33,269 nt of DNA from Deltaproteobacteria bacterium (GCA_002747805.1 PDQP01000020.1:1-33269); one strand, 5' to 3'. Counted from the stretch's first letter, positions 1-8,544 are shown. Made by a program: numbers and translations. Notes: generated by a model from the sequence alone, not told the origin.

Positions 1-171
1 GGGCATGTTCATATGGGGGACAAAAAATCCAGAATAATCCTCAAAATTCTGCACTACAAAAACCAGATACAACTCGGCTCCCAGCTTACCGGCAAAATAT
101 CCGGCAGATTCGGCAATCAGCCTGGAATTGTCGGAAAAATCGATGGGAGTAACCACTTTTTTGATATTCAT
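1..171 (-). CDS. Universal stress protein (UspA family), N-terminal part only
   Basis: The first 57 codons of a gene that runs off the left edge of the window. The reading begins MNIKKVVTPIDFSDNS and continues with an ESAGYFAGKLGAELYLVFVV-like stretch. This is the typical opening of a Usp domain: a first beta strand ending in P-x-D-FS, a helix, then a second strand. Usp proteins are small cytoplasmic ATP- or nucleotide-binding proteins linked to stress and growth arrest. The ATG at 171 has a strong AAGGAGG ribosome site six bases upstream. It follows the acyl-CoA synthetase gene on the same strand after about 48 bases and may be its operon neighbour. The ATP-binding G-x2-G-x9-G motif would lie outside the window, so subtype cannot be judged. 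Confidence 0.8.
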   Translation of the reverse strand, partial: MNIKKVVTPIDFSDNSRLIAESAGYFAGKLGAELYLVFVVQNFEDYSGFFVPHMNMP

Positions 172-219
172 ATCAGCCTCCTTGCTAAGTTTAATTCCGG
201 TTAAATTAAAGTCCGGCCA

Positions 220-2154
220 TCAGCGGAGCAGGTTATTGATGATTTCCCGGTACTTGTTTTCAATAAAATGACGCTTTTTTTTCAAGGTATTGGTCAGCTC
301 CTCGCCGAACTTGAAATCCCTGCTTAAAAAGACAATTTCCTGCAATTTTTCATAGGGCCTGAAACCATCTTTTGGTTTAAGCAGGCGGTTCATTTCGCCC
401 TTGACCGCACTTAACACCTTTTTATCCTGGAGCAAATCCTCATCACCAGCCCGGTCTTTGGTCAGATAATCAAATTTTTCGGCTAAATAGCTCCTTAACT
501 CCTCCATATTGGGAACCAGCAGGGCGCCAAGCCCCTTTTTGTCCTGACCGACCAGCACTGCATCCTTGATAAAGGGGAATCTTGAGATGGCATCCTCAAT
601 TCTGGTCGGGTCAATGTTTTCACCGCTGGCAAGAACGATAATGTCCTTGGCCCGTCCGGTTATGACCAGTTCCCCGTGGATGGTCAGCTTGCCTAAATCG
701 CCGGTTTTGAAATAACCATCCGGGGTAAACGATTTTTTATTTTCGGCCTGATTATTATGATAACCCGGCGTAACCTGCGGGCCAAGCACCTCAATCAGCC
801 CTTCCTCACCGGCGGGCAGCACCCGGCCTTCCTCATCAACAATGCGTAAACTGGTCTCCGGCAGGGCCGGGCCTAGAGTGCCGTAAATCCGGCAATTTAA
901 GACCCGGCCGGCGATGGCTGGCGAGCATTCGGTCATACCGTAGGCATTGATTATTCTGATCCCCACCGCATCAAGCCATTCTTCAAGATAGGCCGCCAGA
1001 GAGCCGCCGCCGCTGACCGCCAGCCGCAGCCTGCCGCCGAAACGCTTCTTCACCAGGGCAAGTTTTTTGACCGCCAGCAGATAAGGCAAAAAAAGCATGA
1101 TAATTTTCACCATCGCCCAAAGCCTGCCCAGGTTTTTCCTGATGCGGCGGTCTTGTTCAAATTCCGGCAGCCGATTTTTGACAATCCGGTAATTTTTGCG
1201 GTAAGCAGCCGAAACCGAGACCAGCAGCGAAAAAATTCTTCGGGCGGTTTTGCCCTTTTTTTTGACCCCGGCCTGCACCCTTGAATACAAGGATTCCCAT
1301 ACCCTTGGCACCGAGGCGACCATGCTTGGTTTATAATGCTCCAGATCGCTGCCAAAGGTCTTGACCTTTGAATAAACCGTATTGCTGCCGCCAGCTAGGG
1401 CAACATATTCCACCATGCGTTCAAAAACATGCCAGCTCGGCAGGATGGAGAGCCAGCGGTCTGCAGCGGTAAGTTTAATAAGGTCGGGAATAACAAGCAC
1501 ATTATGCATGATATTGGCATGGGTCAGCACCACTCCCTTGGGCTGCCCGGTGGTGCCGGAAGTATAGATAATGGTCAGGACCGTATTGCCCTGTATTTTC
1601 CGCCCGTTTTCCAGAAAGGCTGCCGCATCTTCTCTGGCATAACTTCTGTCCGCCAGCAGGTCGTTATAGGAATAGACCTGACCAAAAAGGGTGTGAATAG
1701 CCAGGGCCTCAATGACAAAAACTGCCTTTAACTGACGGCATTCCTTAATAAAATGTTCATGAATATCCAAAAGGGATTCAGATTCCATCACCAAAAAATC
1801 AGCCCCGGAATCCTTGATGATAAACTCAAGCTCCATGGTCGGGGTATCCGCCCCCCGCGGCACCGAGACCGCCCCCAGGGACATCAGGGCCAGATCGGTT
1901 ACTATCCAGGCATAACGGTTGTCGGAGAGAATCACTACCTTGCAGCCCGAGGATATGCCGCGCGCCTTGAAAGATCTGGCTAGCAGCATCACGTCTTCAA
2001 GAAGTTTCAGATAGCTGACCCGAAATTCCTCATCGCCAATCCGGTAGATAAAGGCCAGCTTTTCCTGGTGCTTATGGCAGGTTGCGGTCAACATCTCAAA
2101 CATGGTTGACGGCTCTTTGGGCTGAGGCTCTTTTTCCAGTAAATCTGCAAGCAT
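220..2154 (-). CDS. Long-chain acyl-CoA synthetase (AMP-forming, FadD/FAA1 type)
   Basis: A 644-residue member of the ANL adenylating enzymes, which activate fatty acids with ATP and CoA through an acyl-AMP intermediate. The phosphate-binding motif YTSGTTGQPKG is at residues 197-207. The adenine-binding YGMTECSPA motif and the GYFKTGDLG motif follow in order. The C-terminal hinge and catalytic region contains GRAKDIIVLASGENIDP. Length and the insert before the YGMTE motif fit the long-chain COG1022 group rather than short acetyl-CoA synthetases. Its ATG overlaps the stop of the upstream menG by one base (TAATG), so translation is probably coupled. The substrate chain length cannot be read from sequence. 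Quinone-linked lipid metabolism is possible from context but unproven. Confidence 0.9.
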   Translation of the reverse strand: MLADLLEKEPQPKEPSTMFEMLTATCHKHQEKLAFIYRIGDEEFRVSYLKLLEDVMLLARSFKARGISSGCKVVILSDNRYAWIVTDLALMSLGAVSVPRGADTPTMELEFIIKDSGADFLVMESESLLDIHEHFIKECRQLKAVFVIEALAIHTLFGQVYSYNDLLADRSYAREDAAAFLENGRKIQGNTVLTIIYTSGTTGQPKGVVLTHANIMHNVLVIPDLIKLTAADRWLSILPSWHVFERMVEYVALAGGSNTVYSKVKTFGSDLEHYKPSMVASVPRVWESLYSRVQAGVKKKGKTARRIFSLLVSVSAAYRKNYRIVKNRLPEFEQDRRIRKNLGRLWAMVKIIMLFLPYLLAVKKLALVKKRFGGRLRLAVSGGGSLAAYLEEWLDAVGIRIINAYGMTECSPAIAGRVLNCRIYGTLGPALPETSLRIVDEEGRVLPAGEEGLIEVLGPQVTPGYHNNQAENKKSFTPDGYFKTGDLGKLTIHGELVITGRAKDIIVLASGENIDPTRIEDAISRFPFIKDAVLVGQDKKGLGALLVPNMEELRSYLAEKFDYLTKDRAGDEDLLQDKKVLSAVKGEMNRLLKPKDGFRPYEKLQEIVFLSRDFKFGEELTNTLKKKRHFIENKYREIINNLLR

Positions 2155-2840
2155 TATTTTTCTCCCCAGTGTACGCCGATAGTACCCAGCATAAATTTTT
2201 TATAGCCGACCTGATTAAAACCCGCCTGCCTGAAAAGCCCGGCCAGCTCATCTGCCGCATGAAATTTCAGGGTTGAACCAGTCAGATATGCGTAGGCGTC
2301 CTTGTCTCTGGCAACCAGCCGCCCCAAAAGGGGGATGCCGAACCGGAAATAAAATTTTATCAGCGGATAATAAAAATTTTTGGCTGGTGGGGTGGTGTCA
2401 AGGCAGACTGCCCGCCCGCCCGGCTGCAAAACCCGGTACACCTCCCGCAGAACGGTCAGGCTGTTGTCCACATTCCGCAAGAGATAACCAAAGGTTACCG
2501 CCTGAAAGCTGTTATCGGCAAAGGGCAGCCGATTGGCATCGCAGGCCAGCCAGTGAATACCGCTGTCGGCAAACCTTTTTTCGGCCTCCTTGAGCATACC
2601 GAGGGAAAAATCTGCCCCCACCACCTCACTGCCTTGGGCCGACAGCAGGACGGCAATATCTCCGGTGCCAGCGGCCAGATCAAGTACCAGACCGCCGGGC
2701 CTTGCCTTGCCGACCACAAAGCGGCGCCATTTTTGATCCTGTCCCATGCTCATCAGCCGGTTCATCAGATCATAACGGCCGGCGATGGTGTCGAACATCT
2801 TCCGTACCCCAGCCCCACGGTTTTCAGCCAGATTTTCCAT
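2154..2840 (-). CDS. ubiE: Demethylmenaquinone / ubiquinone C-methyltransferase (UbiE/MenG)
   Basis: A class I SAM-dependent methyltransferase of 228 residues that adds the last methyl group in menaquinone (and, in some bacteria, ubiquinone) synthesis at the membrane. Visible family marks are MFDTIAGRYDLMNRLMSMG near the N terminus, the SAM-binding VLDLAAGTGDIA motif, and GADFSLGMLKEA. The C-terminal YAYLTGST stretch is also typical. I chose the ATG at 2840, one base after the asnS stop, instead of the TTG at 2855 that would overlap asnS, because the family begins near this point. There is no clear ribosome site, which suggests coupling to asnS. In an anaerobe menaquinone is the likely product; this is inference. 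Confidence 0.9.
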   Translation of the reverse strand: MENLAENRGAGVRKMFDTIAGRYDLMNRLMSMGQDQKWRRFVVGKARPGGLVLDLAAGTGDIAVLLSAQGSEVVGADFSLGMLKEAEKRFADSGIHWLACDANRLPFADNSFQAVTFGYLLRNVDNSLTVLREVYRVLQPGGRAVCLDTTPPAKNFYYPLIKFYFRFGIPLLGRLVARDKDAYAYLTGSTLKFHAADELAGLFRQAGFNQVGYKKFMLGTIGVHWGEK

Positions 2841-2841
2841 G

Positions 2842-4188
2842 CTAACAGGGGGCAAAGCCCGGGGTTCTGGGGAAGGGGATAACCTCCCGGATATTGGTCA
2901 TGCCGGTACAAAACTGCACCAGCCGCTCAAAGCCAAGGCCGTAACCGGCATGGGGGACGCTGCCGTATCTGCGTAAATCCAGATACCATTGATATTCGGT
3001 GGTATCTATACCGGCCTCCTTCATTCGGGCAAGCAGCAGATCGTAGCGGTCTTCCCGCTGACTGCCGCCCACAATCTCGCCGATGCCCGGCACCAGAATA
3101 TCCATGGCGGCCACGGTTTTACCGTCATCGTTCAGCCGCATATAAAAGGGTTTAATCGAGGCCGGATAATCCGTAACAATCAGCGGTTTCCTGAAGTATT
3201 CTTCGGTTAGATAACGCTCATGTTCGGATTGTAAATCAACCCCCCAGGAGACCGGGAACTCAAAATTTTTGCCGGAGCTTAACAGTACCTCCACCGCCTC
3301 GGTATAGGTGATATGCCCAAAATCCTTTTCAACCACGCCGGATAGTTTATCGATCAGCCCCTTTTCGATAAAGGAATTAAACAGGTTCATATCCTCCTGG
3401 CAATTATCGAGTATATCGGCCAGGCAGTATTTAAGCATTTCTTCTGCGTACTGCATATTGCAGGATAAATCGCAAAAGGCCATTTCCGGCTCAATCATCC
3501 AGAACTCGGCCAGATGGCGGCTGGTATTGGAATTTTCGGCCCGAAAGGTGGGGCCGAAGGAATAGACCTTGCCCAGAGACAGGGCATAGACCTCGGCCTG
3601 CAGCTGACCGCTCACCGTTAAACCGGCAGGTTTGCCGAAAAAATCACCGTCTTTGCCGGATTTGACCTGAAACATCTCTCCGGCCCCCTCGCAGTCGCTG
3701 GTGGTAATGACCGGGGTATGTACCTGAAAAAAGCCCCTTTCCTGAAAAAATGTATGCACGGCCATGGACAGACGGGATCTCACCCTGGCTACCGCCCCAA
3801 GAGCATTGGTTCTTGGCCGCAGATGGCTGATTTCCCTTAAAAATTCAAAGGAATGACGTTTTTTTTGTAGCGGATAGCTCTCAGGCTCGGCCCAGCCGAT
3901 GACCTTGACTGCCGCCGCCTGCACCTCCACCTTCTGCCCCTTGGCCGGAGATTCCCTCAGCACTCCCTGCACCTCAACCGCACATCCGGCGGTTAGTTTT
4001 AGCACCTCATCCTGATAATTATTCAGATTTTCATCGGCTATGACCTGCATATTGGTCAGGCAGGAGCCGTCATTTATCTCCAGAAAGGAAAAACTTCCGG
4101 TATCCCTTCTGGTGCGCAGCCAGCCGGACAGGGATACTTTCTGATTATCCGGGCTGGTATTTAGTAATTGCCTGATTTCTGTTCTCAT
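2842..4188 (-). CDS. asnS: Asparaginyl-tRNA synthetase
   Basis: A class IIb aminoacyl-tRNA synthetase of 448 residues that charges tRNA-Asn with asparagine in the cytoplasm. An OB-fold anticodon-binding domain (about residues 16-100, [13 protein letters not shown]...) is followed by the class II catalytic core. Specific marks are [17 protein letters not shown] (157-173), the class II motif 2 region [20 protein letters not shown] (211-230), and the C-terminal motif 3 [10 protein letters not shown] followed by [11 protein letters not shown]. The DCEGAGEMF signature separates AsnS from AspS. The ATG at 4188 has an AGGTGA ribosome site. It lies 43 bases after the TtcA-like gene on the same strand. 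Its presence suggests direct charging of Asn, although an amidotransferase route elsewhere cannot be excluded. Confidence 0.96.
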   Translation of the reverse strand: MRTEIRQLLNTSPDNQKVSLSGWLRTRRDTGSFSFLEINDGSCLTNMQVIADENLNNYQDEVLKLTAGCAVEVQGVLRESPAKGQKVEVQAAAVKVIGWAEPESYPLQKKRHSFEFLREISHLRPRTNALGAVARVRSRLSMAVHTFFQERGFFQVHTPVITTSDCEGAGEMFQVKSGKDGDFFGKPAGLTVSGQLQAEVYALSLGKVYSFGPTFRAENSNTSRHLAEFWMIEPEMAFCDLSCNMQYAEEMLKYCLADILDNCQEDMNLFNSFIEKGLIDKLSGVVEKDFGHITYTEAVEVLLSSGKNFEFPVSWGVDLQSEHERYLTEEYFRKPLIVTDYPASIKPFYMRLNDDGKTVAAMDILVPGIGEIVGGSQREDRYDLLLARMKEAGIDTTEYQWYLDLRRYGSVPHAGYGLGFERLVQFCTGMTNIREVIPFPRTPGFAPC

Positions 4189-4231
4189 AATATCACCTGA
4201 GGAGATTTTTTTGATGCGTAAAAATCATTAT

Positions 4232-4957
4232 TTAATCATCGTTTAGCATATATTCATGCCGCACATTGGCAAGTGAGGCAAAAATTGAGCCTTTGATCTC
4301 CGGCTCGTCCTTGTAAATATTTTCCAGCATTGCCCGAACCTGATCACGGCGGGTGTTTGCTGATAGCGGACAAGGGCTGGTCAGCGGCTGTAAGCCTGCT
4401 CCGGCGGCCACGGCTTCCACCTCCTGCTTTTCGATATAGGCAAGAGGTCTGATTAAATGCAGGCGGCCGTTAAAAACCCTTTGGTTGGGCAGCATGGTGG
4501 AAATATTGCCGCTGTAAAACATATTCAGGAAAAAGGTCTCGATAAGATCGTCCTTATGGTGGCCAAAGGCTATTTTATTGCAATTCATCCGGGCAGCAAG
4601 GTCAAAAAGCTGATGGCGCCGCTGTTTTGCACAGATAAAACAATTTCTTTCGCCGACAATCGGCTTTTCCTGCTCCACCAGCAACGGCATACCCAAGTCT
4701 GCAAACATTGTCGATAGCTGCTCTGCTCTTGCCGTCCGGCTGCGGTCAGACCCGAAGTCAATATGAACGCATTGCAGCTGATAATCAATCGGCGTTTTTT
4801 TCCGCCATTTATCAAGCAGCCAGGCCAGCACCAGACTGTCCACCCCGCCGGAGACAGCCGCCATAACCCGGTCGCCGTCCTGCAGCATTTGATGCCTGTG
4901 CATTGCCCGGCCAATCTTTTTATTGACAGGCCCTGGTAATTTATAGCTTTTCGGCAT
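4232..4957 (-). CDS. TtcA-like tRNA 2-thiolation PP-loop ATPase
   Basis: A 241-residue PP-loop ATPase of the TtcA/TtuA group, which activates a tRNA base by adenylation and inserts sulfur, in E. coli as 2-thiocytidine at position 32. The PP-loop SGGVDS is at residues 36-41 and the second nucleotide contact GHHKDD at 132-137. Three cysteines sit where the family binds an iron-sulfur cluster: C106 and C109 in CFICAKQRR, and C196 in TSPCPLSANTRR. The typical second Cys of the last motif is replaced by Leu-Ser, which still leaves the three ligands expected in TtcA. At 241 residues it is shorter than E. coli TtcA. The start has no good ribosome site, so a downstream Met is possible. Specificity for C32 is inferred. 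Confidence 0.8.
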   Translation of the reverse strand: MPKSYKLPGPVNKKIGRAMHRHQMLQDGDRVMAAVSGGVDSLVLAWLLDKWRKKTPIDYQLQCVHIDFGSDRSRTARAEQLSTMFADLGMPLLVEQEKPIVGERNCFICAKQRRHQLFDLAARMNCNKIAFGHHKDDLIETFFLNMFYSGNISTMLPNQRVFNGRLHLIRPLAYIEKQEVEAVAAGAGLQPLTSPCPLSANTRRDQVRAMLENIYKDEPEIKGSIFASLANVRHEYMLNDD

Positions 4958-4993
4958 CGGCAGCAGGGCGGGGGAGGCTATCCCGCCGCCTCT

Positions 4994-5617
4994 TTATAAA
5001 TATGGACATCCGGCCAGTTTTTTCCTTATGCCCTGACGGACAAGTTCTTCCACGGTTATCCACTTAAAGCCCCGTTCTCCGGCTTTTTTAAGCGAAAACA
5101 GATTGCTTAGCACCGATTGCTGGGTTTCATTAAAGGTCCCGGCCCAGAGTAATCTGCCACTGGCCGTATCGACCAGTTTCATTTCAAATGCAGCCGAAGC
5201 CGGGGAATTGACGCCATAATTGCCGCCATCACGCTGTCTGAACCTGATTACAGTGGTATAAAGTGCCGCCTGACAGTCAAATGATTTCCCCAAAGACCTG
5301 AGCAGGCCGAACCGACCGCCCTTGATTTCTGCCAAAGACGCATCATACTGGGACTTGTTAACCATTTTGACTGCTTGATTACTGCCCAACTCTTCGCCAA
5401 GCACGGAATCAATAAACCTGGCGCCGCTTTGCAGTTCCCCGGCTTTCTGATGATTTGCTGCTCTGGAAGATTCAGCCGCCGGAGCAAAGGTCGGTAAGAC
5501 CAGAATACATTCCGGCGGCGGTGCCTCGTTTTCAGGCTGATTCTGTGCAATTTTGGCTGAACATGAAGGCAGGATAAAAAACATCAATAAAATAACAGCA
5601 GTTAGGTAACGGTTCAT
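4994..5617 (-). CDS. Predicted outer-membrane or periplasmic lipoprotein of unknown function
   Basis: A 207-residue lipoprotein. The N terminus has a basic start, a hydrophobic segment and an L-P-S-C lipobox with the acylated cysteine at residue 19 when starting from the ATG at 5617. That ATG has a GGTGA site; the alternative ATG at 5629 has none. After a Pro/Glu-rich linker the body alternates short strands and helices. Its end resembles CsgG/FlgO-like lipoproteins (AFEMKLVDTASGRLLWAGTF, then EELVRQGIRKKL), where a strand reports on envelope or secretion assembly. I do not recognise the exact family. It lies between hisB and the TtcA-like gene on the same strand with short gaps, so it may simply be co-transcribed. 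Confidence 0.75.
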   Translation of the reverse strand: MNRYLTAVILLMFFILPSCSAKIAQNQPENEAPPPECILVLPTFAPAAESSRAANHQKAGELQSGARFIDSVLGEELGSNQAVKMVNKSQYDASLAEIKGGRFGLLRSLGKSFDCQAALYTTVIRFRQRDGGNYGVNSPASAAFEMKLVDTASGRLLWAGTFNETQQSVLSNLFSLKKAGERGFKWITVEELVRQGIRKKLAGCPYL

Positions 5618-5667
5618 TTTAATCACCATAAGTAGAATTAAATAAAAAGGTTTTGTCTCATCGCCAG

Positions 5668-6261
5668 TTAAAGGCAGCCTTTGGAAGAGAGCGTACCGGC
5701 AATTGCCAGCCGCTCTGTGGCCTGGTTCATGGCCCGGCCGCAGCCCTTGAAAACCGCCTCAATAATATGATGGCTGTTTTCTCCGTGCAGCAGATCAACA
5801 TGCAGGGTTAGCCCCGCATGCTGGCTGAATGCCCGCATAAACTCCTTGGCCAGGCAGGTGTCAAAAACGCCGACCTTCTGATCGGGAACATCTGCCTGAT
5901 AGTGCATAACCGGCCGATTGGAAAGGTCAAGCACCACCCTGACCAGAGCCTCATCCATGGGCAGAAAGCAGGTGCCGTACCGGGCAATTCCGGCCTTGTC
6001 GCCAAGGGCCTCGGCAAACCCCTTGCCGAGACAGATCCCCACATCCTCTACCGTATGATGAAAATCAACCTCGATATCGCCTGCGGCCTTGAGTTCAAGG
6101 TCGAAAAATCCGTGTACGGCAAACAGGGTCAGCATATGATCCAGAAAGGCAATTCCCGAGGAAATGGCCGCCTGGCCGCTGCCGTCAATATTTAACTTCA
6201 GGAAAACTTCGGTTTCACCTGTCTTCCGCTCAATTATGGCGGTACGGTTAACTTTATTCAT
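5668..6261 (-). CDS. hisB: Imidazoleglycerol-phosphate dehydratase
   Basis: A monofunctional HisB of 197 residues that dehydrates imidazole glycerol phosphate to imidazole acetol phosphate, the sixth step of histidine synthesis. The fold's two pseudo-repeats and metal-binding histidine clusters are visible: FLDHMLTLFAVHG near residue 40, DFHHTVEDVGI near 66-76, and ENSHHIIEAVFKG near 161-173. Length is normal for the stand-alone enzyme, with no fused phosphatase domain as in E. coli. No other his gene is in the window, so the pathway is dispersed or lies upstream. A candidate promoter at 6320-6349 points toward it. Confidence 0.95.
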   Translation of the reverse strand: MNKVNRTAIIERKTGETEVFLKLNIDGSGQAAISSGIAFLDHMLTLFAVHGFFDLELKAAGDIEVDFHHTVEDVGICLGKGFAEALGDKAGIARYGTCFLPMDEALVRVVLDLSNRPVMHYQADVPDQKVGVFDTCLAKEFMRAFSQHAGLTLHVDLLHGENSHHIIEAVFKGCGRAMNQATERLAIAGTLSSKGCL

Positions 6262-6319
6262 AAGGAGCCTGGCTGAAAATGGTTGTCAGGAACGCAAAAC
6301 GGTATCATATTTTGTGTCT

Positions 6320-6349
6320 TTAATACCATCTATATCATTTGGCGGTCAA
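6320..6349 (-). promoter_or_regulatory. Candidate sigma-70 promoter for hisB
   Basis: On the minus strand, TTGACC (plus 6344-6349) and TATTAA (plus 6320-6325) are separated by 18 bases. They match 5/6 and 4/6 of the consensus. The start of hisB lies about 60 bases downstream. It is back to back with the stronger tRNA-Gly promoter at 6398. Prediction only. Confidence 0.4.
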
Positions 6350-6397
6350 ATAAATTTACCTTTAATTGGAAAAATTAACCGCAGCCGTTTTTTTTTA

Positions 6398-6426
6398 TTG
6401 ACATCAGTCAGCCGTCTGGTTAAATA
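6398..6426 (+). promoter_or_regulatory. Sigma-70 promoter for tRNA-Gly
   Basis: A perfect TTGACA (-35) at 6398-6403 is followed after 17 bases by TAAATA at 6421-6426; the frame-shifted TTAAAT at 6420 would give 16 bases. Transcription would start near 6432, about 23 bases before the mature tRNA. This is the best consensus promoter seen in the window and could also feed rplM-rpsI by read-through. Confidence 0.65.
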
Positions 6427-6454
6427 CACGCTCGTTTTTGATGCCTACATATGA

Positions 6455-6529
<75 letters not shown>

Positions 6530-6540
6530 TAAATATTCGA

Positions 6541-6572
6541 AAAGGTTTGGCACTTGTTCAAGCCTTTTTTTT
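6541..6572 (+). terminator. Rho-independent terminator after tRNA-Gly
   Basis: AAAGGTTTG (6541-6549) pairs with CAAGCCTTT (6559-6567), with one G-U pair, around a short loop. The stem runs straight into eight T residues ending at 6572. It lies only 30 bases before the rplM start codon, so it separates, or attenuates, tRNA and ribosomal protein transcription. Confidence 0.75.
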
Positions 6573-6601
6573 ATTATTTACTGAAAGTCTTGAGGATTAC
6601 G

Positions 6602-7030
6602 ATGAAGACCTATCTGACTCCGGTTAATGAAATCGAGAGGAAATGGTATGTTGTCGATGCTGAGGGTAAGATTCTGGGGCGGCTGGCGGTCGAGATTGCC
6701 AATTATCTCCGCGGCAAGAACAAGCCGACCTTTTCTCCCTTTATGGACAATGGTGATTTTATCATTGTTACCAATGCCGATAAGGTTGCATTGACCAGCA
6801 ACAAGTGGGAAACCAAAAAGTATTACCGCCATACTGGTTATATCGGCGGTATCAAGGAGACCACGGCCAGGGAACTGCTTGCCAAGAAGCCGACCGAGCT
6901 GATCCGCTTCGCGGTTAAGGGGATGCTACCTAAAAATAAACTGGGCCGTGCCCAGCTGGGAAAACTCAAGATATACGCGGGTGCTGAACATCCGCATCAG
7001 GCACAGCAGCCGGCCAAACTGGATATTTAA
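6602..7030 (+). CDS. rplM: 50S ribosomal protein L13
   Basis: A 142-residue protein, the same length as E. coli L13, which binds 23S rRNA early in large-subunit assembly. It starts [20 protein letters not shown] and carries the family signature [10 protein letters not shown] near residue 113, followed by the [15 protein letters not shown] tail. I placed the start at the ATG at 6602, with a GAGG site, instead of an upstream in-frame codon at 6554 that falls inside the terminator. rpsI follows after 18 bases, as in nearly all bacteria. A TATTAT element at 6572-6577 may give the pair its own promoter. Confidence 0.98.
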   Translation: MKTYLTPVNEIERKWYVVDAEGKILGRLAVEIANYLRGKNKPTFSPFMDNGDFIIVTNADKVALTSNKWETKKYYRHTGYIGGIKETTARELLAKKPTELIRFAVKGMLPKNKLGRAQLGKLKIYAGAEHPHQAQQPAKLDI

Positions 7031-7048
7031 TACTTCTGGAGATAATAA

Positions 7049-7441
7049 ATGGTTCAAGAACGCTTTTATGCTACTGGCAAGAGGAAGACTGCAATAGCCA
7101 GAGTTTGGCTCTCCCCCGGTTCCGGTAAGGTGGTGGTGAACAAACAGGATGCGGATGATTATTTCGGTAATACTTACAGAACTTACAAGCTGGAAAAGCC
7201 CTTTAGTGCCACCGATACCAGTGGTCAGTTTGATGTGATGGCTACTCTTTGCGGCGGCGGCAAGTCTGCCCAGGTTGAGGCCCTTGCTCATGGCATTTCC
7301 AGGGCACTTCTTGAAGTGGATGGCGAGTATCGGGGGACCCTGAAAAAGTCCGGCCTGCTTACCCGTGATCCCCGGGTCAAGGAAAGGAAGAAATACGGAC
7401 AGAAGGGAGCCAGGGCGAAGTTTCAGTTTTCAAAACGTTAA
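7049..7441 (+). CDS. rpsI: 30S ribosomal protein S9
   Basis: A 130-residue S9 protein of the small-subunit head, whose C-terminal tail reaches the P-site tRNA. The N terminus FYATGKRKTAIARVWL is diagnostic. The GGGKSAQVEALAHGISRAL helix and the tail DPRVKERKKYGQKGARAKFQ ending in SKR are all intact; the final Lys-Arg contacts the tRNA anticodon stem-loop in known structures. A GGAG site precedes the ATG. It is the second gene of the rplM-rpsI operon, and a strong terminator lies at 7467. Confidence 0.98.
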   Translation: MVQERFYATGKRKTAIARVWLSPGSGKVVVNKQDADDYFGNTYRTYKLEKPFSATDTSGQFDVMATLCGGGKSAQVEALAHGISRALLEVDGEYRGTLKKSGLLTRDPRVKERKKYGQKGARAKFQFSKR

Positions 7442-7466
7442 TTGTTTTTGTTGTTTTGTGCTTTGT

Positions 7467-7503
7467 AAAAGGGAAGGGGCGGCTGGCCTTTTCCCTTTTT
7501 TTT
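7467..7503 (+). terminator. Rho-independent terminator after rplM-rpsI
   Basis: AAAAGGGAA (7467-7475) pairs with TTCCCTTTT (7491-7499). The GC-rich loop region can extend the stem with a small bulge, and the stem leads into an eight-T run. It ends about 10 bases before the truA start codon. Confidence 0.75.
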
Positions 7504-7513
7504 ATTGTTCGGT

Positions 7514-8305
7514 ATGACAAGTGCCTTCAAACTTACTATTGCCTATGACGGCACCGGCTATTCAGGTTGGCAGAGACAAAAAAATGCCAGGACCATTCAG
7601 GGAGAAATTGAAAGCAGGCTGGCCGTCATCCTCGATTCTCCAGTCAATCTGCATGGGGCAGGCAGAACCGATGCCGGAGTTCATGCCCGGGCGATGACCG
7701 CCCATTTTCATACCGAAAAATCACGCTCGGTTAAATCGATCTGGAATGGCTTGAACAGCCTGCTGCCAAGGGCTATCCGCATTACTGGCTGCACTGAGGT
7801 CTCACCTCTGTTTCATGCCAGATTTGATGCCAAGGCTAAACTTTACAGTTATCATATCTTTACCGGGCAGATTCAGATGCCGACTGCCAGGCTGTATTCA
7901 AGCCATGTTCCGTTTTCATTATGCAGCCAAACCATGACTGCATGTCTAAAGCAGATTATCGGCACCCATGATTTTTCCTCATTTGAGGCCGCTGGCTCCA
8001 GAGATCCGGCCTGCACCGCCGGGCGGGGAGCCGTACGCACCATAGAAAGAGCCGAGTTGCAGCAAAACGGTGAACATCTGACTATCCTGATTCAGGGAGA
8101 CGGTTTTCTGAGGCATATGGTAAGAAATATAGCGGGAACCCTGATTGAAGCGGGCCGGGGTAAAAGAAGCGTTGAAGATTTTTCCAGGGTACTGGCGGCC
8201 AGAAACCGGGCCGAAAGCGGTTCCACTGCTCCTGCCTGCGGTCTGTTTCTTGAGCAGGTTTTTTATGAGCAAGGGTCAGTTTTTACTAGAGAAGAATCGC
8301 CTTAA
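7514..8305 (+). CDS. truA: tRNA pseudouridine(38-40) synthase TruA
   Basis: A 263-residue pseudouridine synthase that isomerises uridines 38, 39 and 40 in the anticodon stem-loop of many tRNAs. The catalytic aspartate is D53 in GAGRTDAGVHA. Other family marks are YDGTGYSGWQRQ at 11-22, FHARFDAKAKLYSYHI in the middle, and FLRHMVRNIAGTL near residue 201. I prefer the ATG at 7514 over an in-frame TTG at 7505 that sits in the U-tract of the preceding terminator. No Shine-Dalgarno sequence is visible before either. The 3' end overlaps the convergent zinc-ribbon gene by 30 bases. Confidence 0.95.
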   Translation: MTSAFKLTIAYDGTGYSGWQRQKNARTIQGEIESRLAVILDSPVNLHGAGRTDAGVHARAMTAHFHTEKSRSVKSIWNGLNSLLPRAIRITGCTEVSPLFHARFDAKAKLYSYHIFTGQIQMPTARLYSSHVPFSLCSQTMTACLKQIIGTHDFSSFEAAGSRDPACTAGRGAVRTIERAELQQNGEHLTILIQGDGFLRHMVRNIAGTLIEAGRGKRSVEDFSRVLAARNRAESGSTAPACGLFLEQVFYEQGSVFTREESP

Positions 8306-8524
8306 ATAGCTGATGAGCATTGTCGGCAGTTCAAAAAGCAGCACCAACGGGTTTTTCCTTGTTTTCTTTGCCGGCGGGGACGGCTGATGGTTAAGCTTGA
8401 AGTCGGTATGGAAGTTTTTGCCGCATGAGGGGCATTTCATCAGCATCCCGCCGATGCGGCTGGGGATTCTAAGCCGCTGGCCGCATCCCGGGCATTGCTT
8501 TTCAATATGTTCCTTATCGCACAT
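8276..8524 (-). CDS. Small zinc-ribbon protein with C-terminal hydrophobic segment
   Basis: An 82-residue protein of unknown role. Two CPxCG knuckles, CPGCGQRLRIPSRIGG (11-26) and MKCPSCGKNF (29-38), form a likely four-cysteine zinc ribbon like the MJ0042 type found at the N terminus of many deltaproteobacterial proteins. A Pro/Lys linker and a short hydrophobic segment (about 58-76, LVLLFELPTMLISYLRRFF) follow, perhaps a membrane anchor. It lies just downstream of ilvC on the same strand but after a terminator. Its last 30 bases overlap the end of truA on the other strand. The zinc motif is clear; function is not. Confidence 0.75.
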   Translation of the reverse strand: MCDKEHIEKQCPGCGQRLRIPSRIGGMLMKCPSCGKNFHTDFKLNHQPSPPAKKTRKNPLVLLFELPTMLISYLRRFFSSKN

Positions 8525-8544
8525 GGCTGGTTTGCCCCGCTTAA

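Noticed and set aside
6554..6601. Upstream extension of rplM to a codon at 6554
   Set aside because: It lies inside the tRNA terminator and L13 conservation begins at the ATG at 6602, which has a ribosome site.
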